Source: Reyranella sp. CPCC 100927
Lineage (GTDB): Bacteria > Pseudomonadota > Alphaproteobacteria > Reyranellales > Reyranellaceae
Direction: 5' to 3'
DNA: 64,000 bases
Assembly (NCBI RefSeq): GCF_007859315.1
Contig: NZ_VOHA01000001.1
Span: forward strand, 248,001-312,000
The notes beneath the pieces are model-generated. The model ran no database searches, had not been told where the DNA came from, and was given only the letters and a program-made list of their open reading frames with translations. The translations under genes and the position numbers were made by a program. This document shows, one piece after another, positions 55,261 through 63,037 of the stretch. Within the stretch, counting starts at the first letter, position 1, and each line of letters starts with the position of its first letter.

Positions 55261-56160
55261 ATGGCGTCTCCGGACTTCTCCTCGTTGTCCTCGGCCGCAG
55301 CGGGCCGACCGTTTGCCTTCATCGTCGGTTGGCCGGTCTTGCACTCGCGGTCGCCGGCGCTGCACGGCTACTGGCTGAAACGGCGCAAAGCCGAAGGTTA
55401 CTATGGCCGCCTGGCCGTCGAGCCGGGTGGTGCCGCCCTGCGGGCGACGTTCGATTTCATCCGCCGCACACCGATGGCGCGCGGCTGCAATCTGACCCTG
55501 CCGCACAAGATCGAGGCACTGGCGTTGCTCGACGATGTCACCCCGGCGGCGGCGCGCATCGGCGCGGTCAACACGGTGGTCCGCCGCGACAACGGCAAGC
55601 TGGAGGGACGCAACACGGATGCGTTCGGCTTCATCTCGGCATTGCACGCCGGCGCGCCGGACTGGCTTCCGTCTGCGGCACCGGCCGTTGTCCTGGGCGC
55701 CGGCGGCGCCGCGCGCGCCGTGGTTTCGGCCCTGGTCGATGCCGGGGTGCCGGAGGTGCGCCTGGTCAACCGCACGCGGCAGACCGCGATCGACCTCGCC
55801 GTCCGGTTTACGCCGGACGACGGTCGCACGCTGGTGGTCGAGGACTGGGACCGCCGGGACGCGGCGCTCGCCGACGCCGGGTTGCTGGTCAATACGACGT
55901 CGCTGGGGATGCGCGGCCAGCCGCCGTTGGAGCTGGCGCTCGATCGCCTGCCGCCGGCGGCCGTGGTCAACGACACCGTCTACGTCCCCCTGCGCACCGA
56001 CCTGCTGGTACGGGCCCAGGCGCGCGGCAACCTGACGGTCGACGGGCTGGACATGCTGCTGCACCAGGGACGCCCGGGGTTTGCCGCCTGGTTCGGCGGC
56101 ACCGAGCCTGCCGTGACGCCGGCCTTGCGCCGCGCCGTTGCCGGCGACCTGGGAGCCTAG
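55261..56160 (+). CDS. aroE: Shikimate dehydrogenase
   Basis: 299 residues. Shikimate-binding SRSPALHGYW and the catalytic lysine in NLTLPHK; the NADP Rossmann loop VLGAGGAARAVV is near 140. Converts 3-dehydroshikimate to shikimate with NADPH. ATG 55261 is the family start. Unlike in many alphaproteobacteria, coaE does not follow; it lies at 47658 on the other strand. Confidence 0.96.
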   Translation: MASPDFSSLSSAAAGRPFAFIVGWPVLHSRSPALHGYWLKRRKAEGYYGRLAVEPGGAALRATFDFIRRTPMARGCNLTLPHKIEALALLDDVTPAAARIGAVNTVVRRDNGKLEGRNTDAFGFISALHAGAPDWLPSAAPAVVLGAGGAARAVVSALVDAGVPEVRLVNRTRQTAIDLAVRFTPDDGRTLVVEDWDRRDAALADAGLLVNTTSLGMRGQPPLELALDRLPPAAVVNDTVYVPLRTDLLVRAQARGNLTVDGLDMLLHQGRPGFAAWFGGTEPAVTPALRRAVAGDLGA

Positions 56161-56251
56161 CCGGAAGGGACAAGACAGGGACGGGTGCTACCGGCTAATC
56201 TGCGGTCGACAGGCTCGGTAGCGGCCCGCGCGTTTGGCGTGGATCGGGGGA

Positions 56252-58966
56252 ATGGACAAGAACCTGTTCAAATATATCTGGCGTCACAGCCGCCACGAAC
56301 AGCTCATCATCCTGCTCCTCGTCGTGGTGGCGCAGGTCTTCTATTTCGTGTCGCTGAACATCCCCAAGGTCATCGTCAACGACGGCATCGAGGGCAAGGC
56401 GTTCAAGACGGCTGCCGAAGTGTCGTTCCTGCGTATGACCCTTCCGGTACCATCGTTTCTGTCCGACACCGGATCGATCACGCTGTTCGACGGCCTGTCG
56501 TTGTCGCAATGGCCCTACCTGGTGGCCATGAGCTGCCTGTTCCTGGTCATGGTCACCGTGAACGGCATGTTCAAGAAGTCCATCAACACGCAGAAGGGCC
56601 GTATGGGCGAGCGCATGCTGCGCCGCCTGCGCTACGAACTCTACGATCGCATCCTGCTGTTCCCCAACGCCCACTTCCGCAAGGTCAAGGCCGCGGAGCT
56701 GAGCGGCATGATCAAGGATGAGGTCGAGCCGCTAGGCGGCTTCATCGGCGACGCTTATGTGCAGCCCGCCTTCCTTGGCGGCCAGGCGATCACGGCACTG
56801 CTCTTTATCGTGCTGCAAAGCATGTGGCTGGGCATGATCGTGATCGCGGTGCTGGCGGTCCAGGCCTTCGTCATCCCCCGCCTGCGGCGGCGTGTCATCG
56901 CGCTGGGCAGGGAGCGCCAGCTGACCGCGCGGCAACTGGCCGGGCGCATCGCCGAAACGGTCGACGGCGTGCACGAGATCCACTCCAATGCGACGTCCAA
57001 CTACGAGCGCGCCGACATCGCAAACCGGTTGGGAACCATCTTCGGCATCCGGTTCGAGCTGTTCCAGCGCAAGTTCACGGCCAAGTTCCTCAACAACCTT
57101 CTGGCGCAGATGACGCCGTTCCTGATCTACCTGATCGGCGGCTATCTGGTGCTGTTCAGCGATATGCAGGTGGGCAGCGTCGTCGGCGTCCTGCTGGCCT
57201 ACAAGGACCTGCCCGGGCCGGTGAAGGAGCTGATCGACTGGGACCAGCAGCGGCAGGACGTCCAGCAGAAGTATGAGCAGGTGGCCGAGCAGTTCGAGCC
57301 CGACGGCATGCTGGCGCGCGAACTGCAGGTCGCGCCCGAAGGGCCGGTATCACCTCTGTCGGGCGATATCGTGTTGACGGGAGTCACCGTATCCGACGAT
57401 GGCGGTTCCAAGCCGATCGACGGCGTCAGTCTGGTCACGCCGATCAGCCGCCGGTTGGCGCTGGTCGGACCGCAGGGCGGCGGCAAGGAGGCGTTGACGC
57501 AGGTGATCGCGCGTCTGGTATGGCCCAGCACCGGCACCGTCCGCATTGGTGACGCCGATCTGTCGACGCTGCCCGAGGCGGTGACCGGCGCGCGCATCTC
57601 CTATGTCGGGCAGGACGTGTATCTGTTTCCCGTCAGCGTGCGCGACAACATCCTCTATGGATTGAAACGCCGGCCGGTCAAGCCGGCGGCGTATGATGAG
57701 GCCAAGCGGCGGGCGCGCGAGCGGTTCTCGGTCGAGGCCCGTCGCTCCGGCAATCCCGACCTCGACCCGGCTGACGATTGGATCGACTACGAGGCCGCCG
57801 GCGCGACCGGTCCGGGTGACATCGATCGGCGCATCGTCGAGGCGCTGCGCGTGGTCGAGCTGGAGGAAGATATCTACCAGTTCGGTTTGCGCGGCACGGT
57901 CGATGCGGTGGCCCACCCGCGGGTTGCCGAATCGATTCTCATGGCGCGCGATGAGCTGCATGCACGGCTGGCCGATCCGGCGCTGGCGGCCCTCGTCGAG
58001 CCGTTTGATCGCGCCCGCTACAACCGCAACATGTCGGTGGCCGAGAACCTGCTGTTCGGCACGCCCATCGACCGCACGTTCGATCCCGACAATATTGCGG
58101 CCAACCCCCACATGCGCGAAGCGCTGAGCCGGGTCGGACTCGAGACCGATCTGCTGCAGATGGGTGTGGCGATCGCCGAAACGATGGTCGAGTTGTTCGC
58201 CGATCTGCCAGCCGGCCATCCGTTCTTCGAACAGTTCAGCTTCATCGCTGCCGAGGACCTGCCCGAGTTCCGCACCCTCCTGAGCCGGCTGGCCGGCCGG
58301 AGCCTGGCGGACCTCGATCCTGCGTCACGAGCCCGTTTGGCGGCGCTGCCGTTCCGTTACATCGAGGCACGGCATCGCCTGGGTCTGATCGATGCGGCGA
58401 TGGAGGAGCGCCTGCTGGCGGCGCGGCGTGCCTTTGCCGAGAACCTGCCGCCTGAGGCCGCAACGGCGATCGAGTTTTACGATCGCAACCGCTACAACAC
58501 GGCAGCCACCTTGCAGGACAACATCCTGTTCGGCCGTATCGTCTACGGCCAGGCGCAAGGGTCGGAACGGGTGGGCGCATTGATCTCAGAGGTCCTGGCA
58601 GGCCTCGATCTGCGTGGCGCGGTGGTCGAAATCGGCCTCGATCATAATGTCGGCGTTGCCGGCAAGCGGCTGTCGGCGGTCCAGCGGCAGAAGGTCGGTC
58701 TGGCGCGCGGTCTGGTGAAGCGGCCCGACCTGCTGGTGCTGAACGAGCCCACAGCGGTACTTGACAGCGCCGCGCAACAGCGTTTGCTGGACAAGATTTT
58801 GGAAGTCTGTAAAGGGCGTGGCGTGGTTTGGGCGTTGAGCCGCGCCAGCCTGGCGGACCGCTTCGATCAGGTGATCGTGTTGCAGGGTGGCAAGGTGATG
58901 GCCAGTGGGGCACCCGGTGACATGACCGGAGACAAGAATTTCGCCGACCTGTTGGCGGCGGGCTGA
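56252..58966 (+). CDS. ABC-transporter-like protein with degenerate, interrupted nucleotide-binding domain
   Basis: 904 residues. The N-terminal ~330 form a type-I-exporter-like membrane domain (segments near 17-41, 85-108, 170-215, 285-310). The ATPase region is odd: Walker A is GPQGGGKEA (406-414), with glutamate where Ser/Thr is expected; the signature is LSAVQ (807-811); Walker B ends NEPTAVLD with Asn831 for Asp; the H-loop histidine is serine (S863). Between Walker A and the signature lie about 290 extra residues containing three Q-loop-like units: VSVRDNILYGL, MSVAENLLFGT and TLQDNILFGR. ATP binding may persist but normal hydrolysis is doubtful. Start ATG 56252 after GGGGGA. The next gene is 18 bases downstream. 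Confidence 0.85.
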   Translation: MDKNLFKYIWRHSRHEQLIILLLVVVAQVFYFVSLNIPKVIVNDGIEGKAFKTAAEVSFLRMTLPVPSFLSDTGSITLFDGLSLSQWPYLVAMSCLFLVMVTVNGMFKKSINTQKGRMGERMLRRLRYELYDRILLFPNAHFRKVKAAELSGMIKDEVEPLGGFIGDAYVQPAFLGGQAITALLFIVLQSMWLGMIVIAVLAVQAFVIPRLRRRVIALGRERQLTARQLAGRIAETVDGVHEIHSNATSNYERADIANRLGTIFGIRFELFQRKFTAKFLNNLLAQMTPFLIYLIGGYLVLFSDMQVGSVVGVLLAYKDLPGPVKELIDWDQQRQDVQQKYEQVAEQFEPDGMLARELQVAPEGPVSPLSGDIVLTGVTVSDDGGSKPIDGVSLVTPISRRLALVGPQGGGKEALTQVIARLVWPSTGTVRIGDADLSTLPEAVTGARISYVGQDVYLFPVSVRDNILYGLKRRPVKPAAYDEAKRRARERFSVEARRSGNPDLDPADDWIDYEAAGATGPGDIDRRIVEALRVVELEEDIYQFGLRGTVDAVAHPRVAESILMARDELHARLADPALAALVEPFDRARYNRNMSVAENLLFGTPIDRTFDPDNIAANPHMREALSRVGLETDLLQMGVAIAETMVELFADLPAGHPFFEQFSFIAAEDLPEFRTLLSRLAGRSLADLDPASRARLAALPFRYIEARHRLGLIDAAMEERLLAARRAFAENLPPEAATAIEFYDRNRYNTAATLQDNILFGRIVYGQAQGSERVGALISEVLAGLDLRGAVVEIGLDHNVGVAGKRLSAVQRQKVGLARGLVKRPDLLVLNEPTAVLDSAAQQRLLDKILEVCKGRGVVWALSRASLADRFDQVIVLQGGKVMASGAPGDMTGDKNFADLLAAG

Positions 58967-58984
58967 GCTCGCGAGGAGAGGCTC

Positions 58985-59431
58985 ATGAGCATCAACGAGG
59001 AAGTCGAGCTGCTGAAGACGGTGCCGATCTTCTCCAAGATCGAGCCGGCGAAATTGAAGCTGCTGGCCTTCACCAGCGACCGCATGACGTTCGACGCCGG
59101 CCAGGAGCTCTGCCATCAGGGTGACATGGGCGATGCCATGTACGTCATCCTCGGCGGTTCGGCCGACATCCTGATCGATTCGCCCACGGGACCGATCAAG
59201 GTTGCCGAACTGCAGCGCAACGGCTTCGTGGGCGAGATGGCGATCCTGTGCGACATGCCGCGCACCGCCACCGTCAAAGCACATGAGCGCGTGACGGCAC
59301 TGAAAATTCCGAAAGAGATGTTCTTCCGGCTGGTTGCCGAGTTCCCGCAGATGGCGGTCGAGATCATGCGCGAACTGGCCCACCGTGTGGAGGACATGAA
59401 CGGCAAATTGGCGGCGGCCAGGGCGGCGTAG
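58985..59431 (+). CDS. Stand-alone cyclic-nucleotide-binding domain protein
   Basis: 148 residues, only a cNMP-binding domain with no helix-turn-helix. The phosphate-binding cassette reads FVGEMAILCDMPRTATV, with the conserved Gly-Glu and Arg in place, so it should bind cAMP or cGMP. A short helix follows to the end. GAGGAG ribosome site. It probably couples a cyclic nucleotide to the ABC-like protein encoded just upstream; this is inference from position. Confidence 0.88.
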   Translation: MSINEEVELLKTVPIFSKIEPAKLKLLAFTSDRMTFDAGQELCHQGDMGDAMYVILGGSADILIDSPTGPIKVAELQRNGFVGEMAILCDMPRTATVKAHERVTALKIPKEMFFRLVAEFPQMAVEIMRELAHRVEDMNGKLAAARAA

Positions 59432-59436
59432 ATCGG

Positions 59437-59460
59437 CATCTCGAACGAAGCGAGTGATCT
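59437..59460. repeat. Diverged arm of the dispersed palindromic repeat
   Basis: CATCTCGAACGAAGCGAGTG and following bases resemble the left arm of the repeat at 1777, with a few changes. The opposite arm is not clear. Confidence 0.45.
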
Positions 59461-59517
59461 TTTGGGCAGGAAACCGTGTTTCATGATGGGCGACGACTCG
59501 CTGGCGACTGAGCGCCC

Positions 59518-60009
59518 ATGAGCCGTCTCGACAGCTTCATCCGCCGAATGCAGGCGCAACGGGATTGTCTCAACTGGGCCGCCGCCCAGGTCCGCACGGT
59601 GCGGGGTCCTGTCCTGGAAGTCGGCCTTGGCAATGGCCGGACATACGATCATCTGCGGTACCTGCTGCCGGATCACGACATCTACGTGTTCGAGCGCGAA
59701 GTCCATGCGCATCCCGACTGCGTGCCGCCGGATGATCACCTGTTCCTGGGCGACGTGCATGAGACGTTTCCGCGTGCGGCTGCGGCGCTCGCTCATCGCG
59801 CCGTGCTGATCCACAGCGATTTGGGGACGGGGGATCACGCCGCCAACATGGCGCTCGGTGGCTGGCTTGGACCGGCACTGGATTCATTGTTGGCGCCCGG
59901 TGGCTACGTGATCGTCAACCAGCCGCTGGACGTGCCGCGTTGGACGCGGTTGCCTGAACCCGACCGCGTGCGTAGGGATCGCTACTTCATCTATCGCGCG
60001 GCTGAATGA
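59518..60009 (+). CDS. Small class I SAM-dependent methyltransferase
   Basis: 163 residues. Motif I is VLEVGLGNGRTYDHL near 32-46; the acidic end of strand 2 is VFEREVHAH; LIHSDLGTGDH and LAPGGYVIVNQPL follow. It resembles the S-adenosylmethionine methyltransferase family of compact proteins (Methyltransf_17-like). The target is unknown. It closes the ABC / cNMP-sensor / methyltransferase group with an 86-base gap from the sensor gene, and its stop faces the amidohydrolase gene 7 bases away. Confidence 0.82.
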   Translation: MSRLDSFIRRMQAQRDCLNWAAAQVRTVRGPVLEVGLGNGRTYDHLRYLLPDHDIYVFEREVHAHPDCVPPDDHLFLGDVHETFPRAAAALAHRAVLIHSDLGTGDHAANMALGGWLGPALDSLLAPGGYVIVNQPLDVPRWTRLPEPDRVRRDRYFIYRAAE

Positions 60010-60016
60010 CCGGACA

Positions 60017-61213
60017 TCACGTGGCCGCCGCGCCCAGCTCCTGCTGCACCACGTTCAGCCAGTAGGTGGCGCCGGTCGTGATGATGGCATCGTTGAAGTC
60101 GTAGAGCGGCGTGTGCACGTAGTGGCAGCCGCCGGCTTCATCGCCGCCGTTGCCGATCATGATGTAGGCGCCGGGTTTCTTTTCCAGCATGAACGCGAAG
60201 TCCTCGGCGCCGGTCAGAGGGGCGAGGTTGCCGTCGACATTCTCGGCGCCGACGGTGGCGGCGGCAGCCGCGATCGCCACCTTGGTCTGATCGGGCGTGT
60301 TGACCAGCGGCGGATAGCGGCGCTGATAGGTGTAGTCGACCGTGCAGCCCCAGGTGTCGGCCGTGCTTTTGGCGACGTCGCCCAGGCGCTTCTCGAGGAT
60401 ATCGCGTACCGCCGGCCGATAGCTGCGCGATGTGCCGCGCACGGTGACGTCGGACGGAATGACGTTGGGTGAATTGAACGCACCGGCGGCGATGTGCCCG
60501 ACACTGAGCACGGCGGTGTCGATCGGTGCCACGTTGCGGCCGACAATGCCTTGCACGGCGAGGATGAAGCTCGCTGCCGGCATCGTCGGGTCGGTGCCGC
60601 GGTTGGGTGCCGAGCCATGGCCGCCGGTGCCGTGGAAGACGGCGGTCCACGAGTCGCTGGCGGCCAGCATGGGGCCGGGCCGGATCGCGAACGTGCCGAC
60701 CGGCAGGCCCGGCGCATTGTGCATGCCGTAGACCACGTCGCAGGGGAAGAGGTCGAACAGCCCTTCCTCGATCATGACGCGGGCGCCGCCAAGGCCTTCC
60801 TCGGCCGGTTGGAAGATGAAATGGACCGTGCCGGCGAAATCCGGATCGGCGGCGAGCTGCCGTGCGGCGCCCAGCAGCATCGTGGTGTGCCCGTCGTGGC
60901 CGCAGGCGTGCATCTTGCCGTCGATGGTCGAGCGGTGGGCGAAGTCGTTCTTCTCCTGCAGGTGCAGGGCGTCCATGTCGGCGCGCAAGCCGATGGTCTT
61001 CTGGCCTGGCCGCTTGCCTTTCAAGGTGCCGACCACGCCTGTTGTCGCCAACCCGCGATGCACCTCGAAGCCCCAGGACGACAGCTTGTCGGCGACGATC
61101 GCGGCCGTCCTCACCTCCTCGAACGCTGTCTCCGGATGGCGATGGATATCGCGGCGCAAGGCGATCAATTCGGGCTCGATCGCCTTGAGCCTGTCGATGA
61201 TTTTGGTGCTCAC
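60017..61213 (-). CDS. M20-family amidohydrolase (hippurate hydrolase type)
   Basis: 398 residues. Metal ligands appear in HACGHDGHTT and the catalytic glutamates in FQPAEEGLGG; the histidine of GMHNAPGLPVG and the C-terminal CHYVHTPLYDFND complete the site. It hydrolyses N-acyl amino acids or similar amides with a dinuclear metal. Its start overlaps the upstream YeaQ-like gene by 4 bases. Confidence 0.94.
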   Translation of the reverse strand: MSTKIIDRLKAIEPELIALRRDIHRHPETAFEEVRTAAIVADKLSSWGFEVHRGLATTGVVGTLKGKRPGQKTIGLRADMDALHLQEKNDFAHRSTIDGKMHACGHDGHTTMLLGAARQLAADPDFAGTVHFIFQPAEEGLGGARVMIEEGLFDLFPCDVVYGMHNAPGLPVGTFAIRPGPMLAASDSWTAVFHGTGGHGSAPNRGTDPTMPAASFILAVQGIVGRNVAPIDTAVLSVGHIAAGAFNSPNVIPSDVTVRGTSRSYRPAVRDILEKRLGDVAKSTADTWGCTVDYTYQRRYPPLVNTPDQTKVAIAAAAATVGAENVDGNLAPLTGAEDFAFMLEKKPGAYIMIGNGGDEAGGCHYVHTPLYDFNDAIITTGATYWLNVVQQELGAAAT

Positions 61214-61479
61214 GCCTGGGGTCCCGCGCCGCCGGTCGCCCGACGGATCAACCGCAGCAGGATCAGGAACACGACGGCGCCGACGAGCGAGCCGATGAAC
61301 CCGGCGGTCTGTCCCGGCTGGTACAGGCCAAGAGCCTGGCCGCCATACGTCGCGATCAGCGACCCGGCGATACCGATGACGACGGCCATGATGATGCCAC
61401 CCGGATCCTTGCCGGGCATGATGAACTTCGCGAGCAGCCCGACGACAAGACCGATGATGATGGTGATGATGATATCCAT
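61210..61479 (-). CDS. GlsB/YeaQ/YmgE family membrane protein
   Basis: 89 residues, three hydrophobic segments with glycine-rich turns (GLVVGLLAKFIMPG, GSLIATYGGQALG, GSLVGAVVFLILLRL). This is the transglycosylase-associated protein family, small inner-membrane proteins often induced by stress; the biochemical role is not established. It is coupled to the amidohydrolase by a 4-base overlap. Confidence 0.9.
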   Translation of the reverse strand: MDIIITIIIGLVVGLLAKFIMPGKDPGGIIMAVVIGIAGSLIATYGGQALGLYQPGQTAGFIGSLVGAVVFLILLRLIRRATGGAGPQA

Positions 61480-61537
61480 GACGACACCCTTCCTTGGTTT
61501 GAGGGGTACGCGACTCTACCTACGGAAGATGACGGCT

Positions 61538-61554
61538 GTCATCCCGAGCGAAGC
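61538..61554. repeat. Half copy of the dispersed palindromic repeat
   Basis: GTCATCCCGAGCGAAGC matches the left arm of the repeats at 978 and 1777. It lies in the 138-base gap between the YeaQ-type and CBS genes; no right arm is seen. Confidence 0.5.
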
Positions 61555-61617
61555 ATGGAAAATTGCGTTCCATCGCTTAAAGATCGCCCGTCGCGTCAAA
61601 CCTGCGAGGCTGCATCC

Positions 61618-62559
61618 CTAGCCGCTCTCCGGTACCGCCATGGCGGCCGACGTCGTGTCGCTGGACGGTTTGGCCAGGCGTACGCGCAGCCGGCGGATGC
61701 GGCGCGGGTCGACATCGACGATTTCGAATTCGCACCCCGACGGATGGCGAATGACCTCGCCGCGCTCGGGGATGCGGCCGGCCAGCGAGAAGATCAGACC
61801 GCCCAGCGTATCGACCTCGCCACGTTCCTCCTCGCTGAGCAGGGGGCCGACCATGTCCTCGAAGGCGTCGATCGGCGTACGGCCGGTGGCGTCGAAGCTG
61901 CCGTCCGGTCGTGCCACCAGGCCGGCCATCTGTTCCGTATCGTGCTCGTCCTCGATTTCGCCGACGATCTCTTCGACCAGGTCCTCGATCGTCAGCAGCC
62001 CGTCGGTGCCGCCGAACTCGTCGACGACCAGCGCCATATGGACGCGCTGCCGGCGCATCTCCAGCAGCATGTCGGACACCGGCATGGTCGGTGCCACGAA
62101 GCTTACGCGACGCAACACATCGCGCAGGTGGAAACGACGGCCACTGCCCCAGTAGGCCAGCACGTCCTTGATGTGGATCATGCCGATGACGTCGTCCAGC
62201 GACTCGCGATACACGGGATAGCGCGAGTGCGCCTCGTGCTGGATCAGTTTGACGGTATCTTCCAGCGATGTGTCGATGGCGATGCCGACGATGTCGGCAC
62301 GCGGCACCATGACATCGGCCACGGTCTTGGCGCGCAAGCCCAGGATGTTGGCCAGAAGGTCGCGTTCTTCTTCGCCCAGCGCCGGTTCGTCGGGCGGCGC
62401 GTTGCGCAGCTCGGGCCGCTCCTCGATGAGCTCCTGGATGACTTCGCGTATTTCCTCGCCACGGTTGCGCCGGCGCAGCTTGCGCAGGATACGGCGCAGC
62501 GGACCGACTTCGGATGCTCCGGTGACGCCGGAACTTCGGTCGGACGACGGTTCGGACAT
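61618..62559 (-). CDS. HlyC/CorC-like CBS-domain protein
   Basis: 313 residues, soluble. A charged N-terminal part is followed by a CBS pair (about 75-210; VADVMVPRADIVGI and DVIGMIHIKDVLAY, then VDEFGGTDGLLTIEDLVEEIVGEI), and a C-terminal CorC_HlyC domain (about 225-300; FDATGRTPIDAFEDMVG, GEVDTLGGLIFSLAGRIPE). It resembles the CorC proteins linked to magnesium/cobalt efflux. The membrane DUF21 part found in longer relatives is missing, as in E. coli CorC. ybeY usually precedes it, but the gene is not here. Confidence 0.93.
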   Translation of the reverse strand: MSEPSSDRSSGVTGASEVGPLRRILRKLRRRNRGEEIREVIQELIEERPELRNAPPDEPALGEEERDLLANILGLRAKTVADVMVPRADIVGIAIDTSLEDTVKLIQHEAHSRYPVYRESLDDVIGMIHIKDVLAYWGSGRRFHLRDVLRRVSFVAPTMPVSDMLLEMRRQRVHMALVVDEFGGTDGLLTIEDLVEEIVGEIEDEHDTEQMAGLVARPDGSFDATGRTPIDAFEDMVGPLLSEEERGEVDTLGGLIFSLAGRIPERGEVIRHPSGCEFEIVDVDPRRIRRLRVRLAKPSSDTTSAAMAVPESG

Positions 62560-62641
62560 GGCCTGACTATAGGGACTGCCGTGCGCGGGCGGAAGAGTGT
62601 GACAGGTGTTGGGAAACGCGAAATTGCGGCTTGACTTCCCG

Positions 62642-62986
62642 TCAGCCGCGCAGCAGCAGGACCAGCCCGAAGGCGAGCGGAAAGACCAGCGGCAATGTCG
62701 TGATGACGACGGCCAGCAAATTGCGCCCGTAGCGCCAGCACAGCATCCAGGCCATCAGGGAGAACACGAACGCCACGGGCGGCCAGGACCAGATCGAGCC
62801 GACGAACAGCAACGGCCAAGGATCATCCGGTGCGCGTGGCGTGTCGAACGCCATGACCGACAGGCCGGCCAGCGGCAGCCAGAAGATCAGCAGCATCGCC
62901 ATGACGACCTGCGTGCCCACGAGCCAGGCGCGCGCGGCATTGCGGCCGATCAGCGGCCGCGGCGCGTCAGGCTGTCGCTCGGACAT
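62642..62986 (-). CDS. Small three-helix membrane protein, unknown
   Basis: 114 residues: a polar N-terminus, then three hydrophobic segments (about 22-46, 58-84 and 88-112). Tryptophan-rich (WSWPPVAF, CWRYGRN). No known family recognised. No clear ribosome site, but the frame is clean and codon use resembles its neighbours. Confidence 0.6.
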   Translation of the reverse strand: MSERQPDAPRPLIGRNAARAWLVGTQVVMAMLLIFWLPLAGLSVMAFDTPRAPDDPWPLLFVGSIWSWPPVAFVFSLMAWMLCWRYGRNLLAVVITTLPLVFPLAFGLVLLLRG

Positions 62987-63037
62987 ACGGACCGACCTCG
63001 AACGAGGGGTGTGTAGTGACCCCGGACGGGGCCGATC

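Noticed and set aside
56252-58966. ABC gene as a pseudogene or two fused genes from a frameshift
   Set aside because: One uninterrupted frame of 904 codons with steady composition, good ribosome site and tightly spaced downstream gene argues for a maintained protein.
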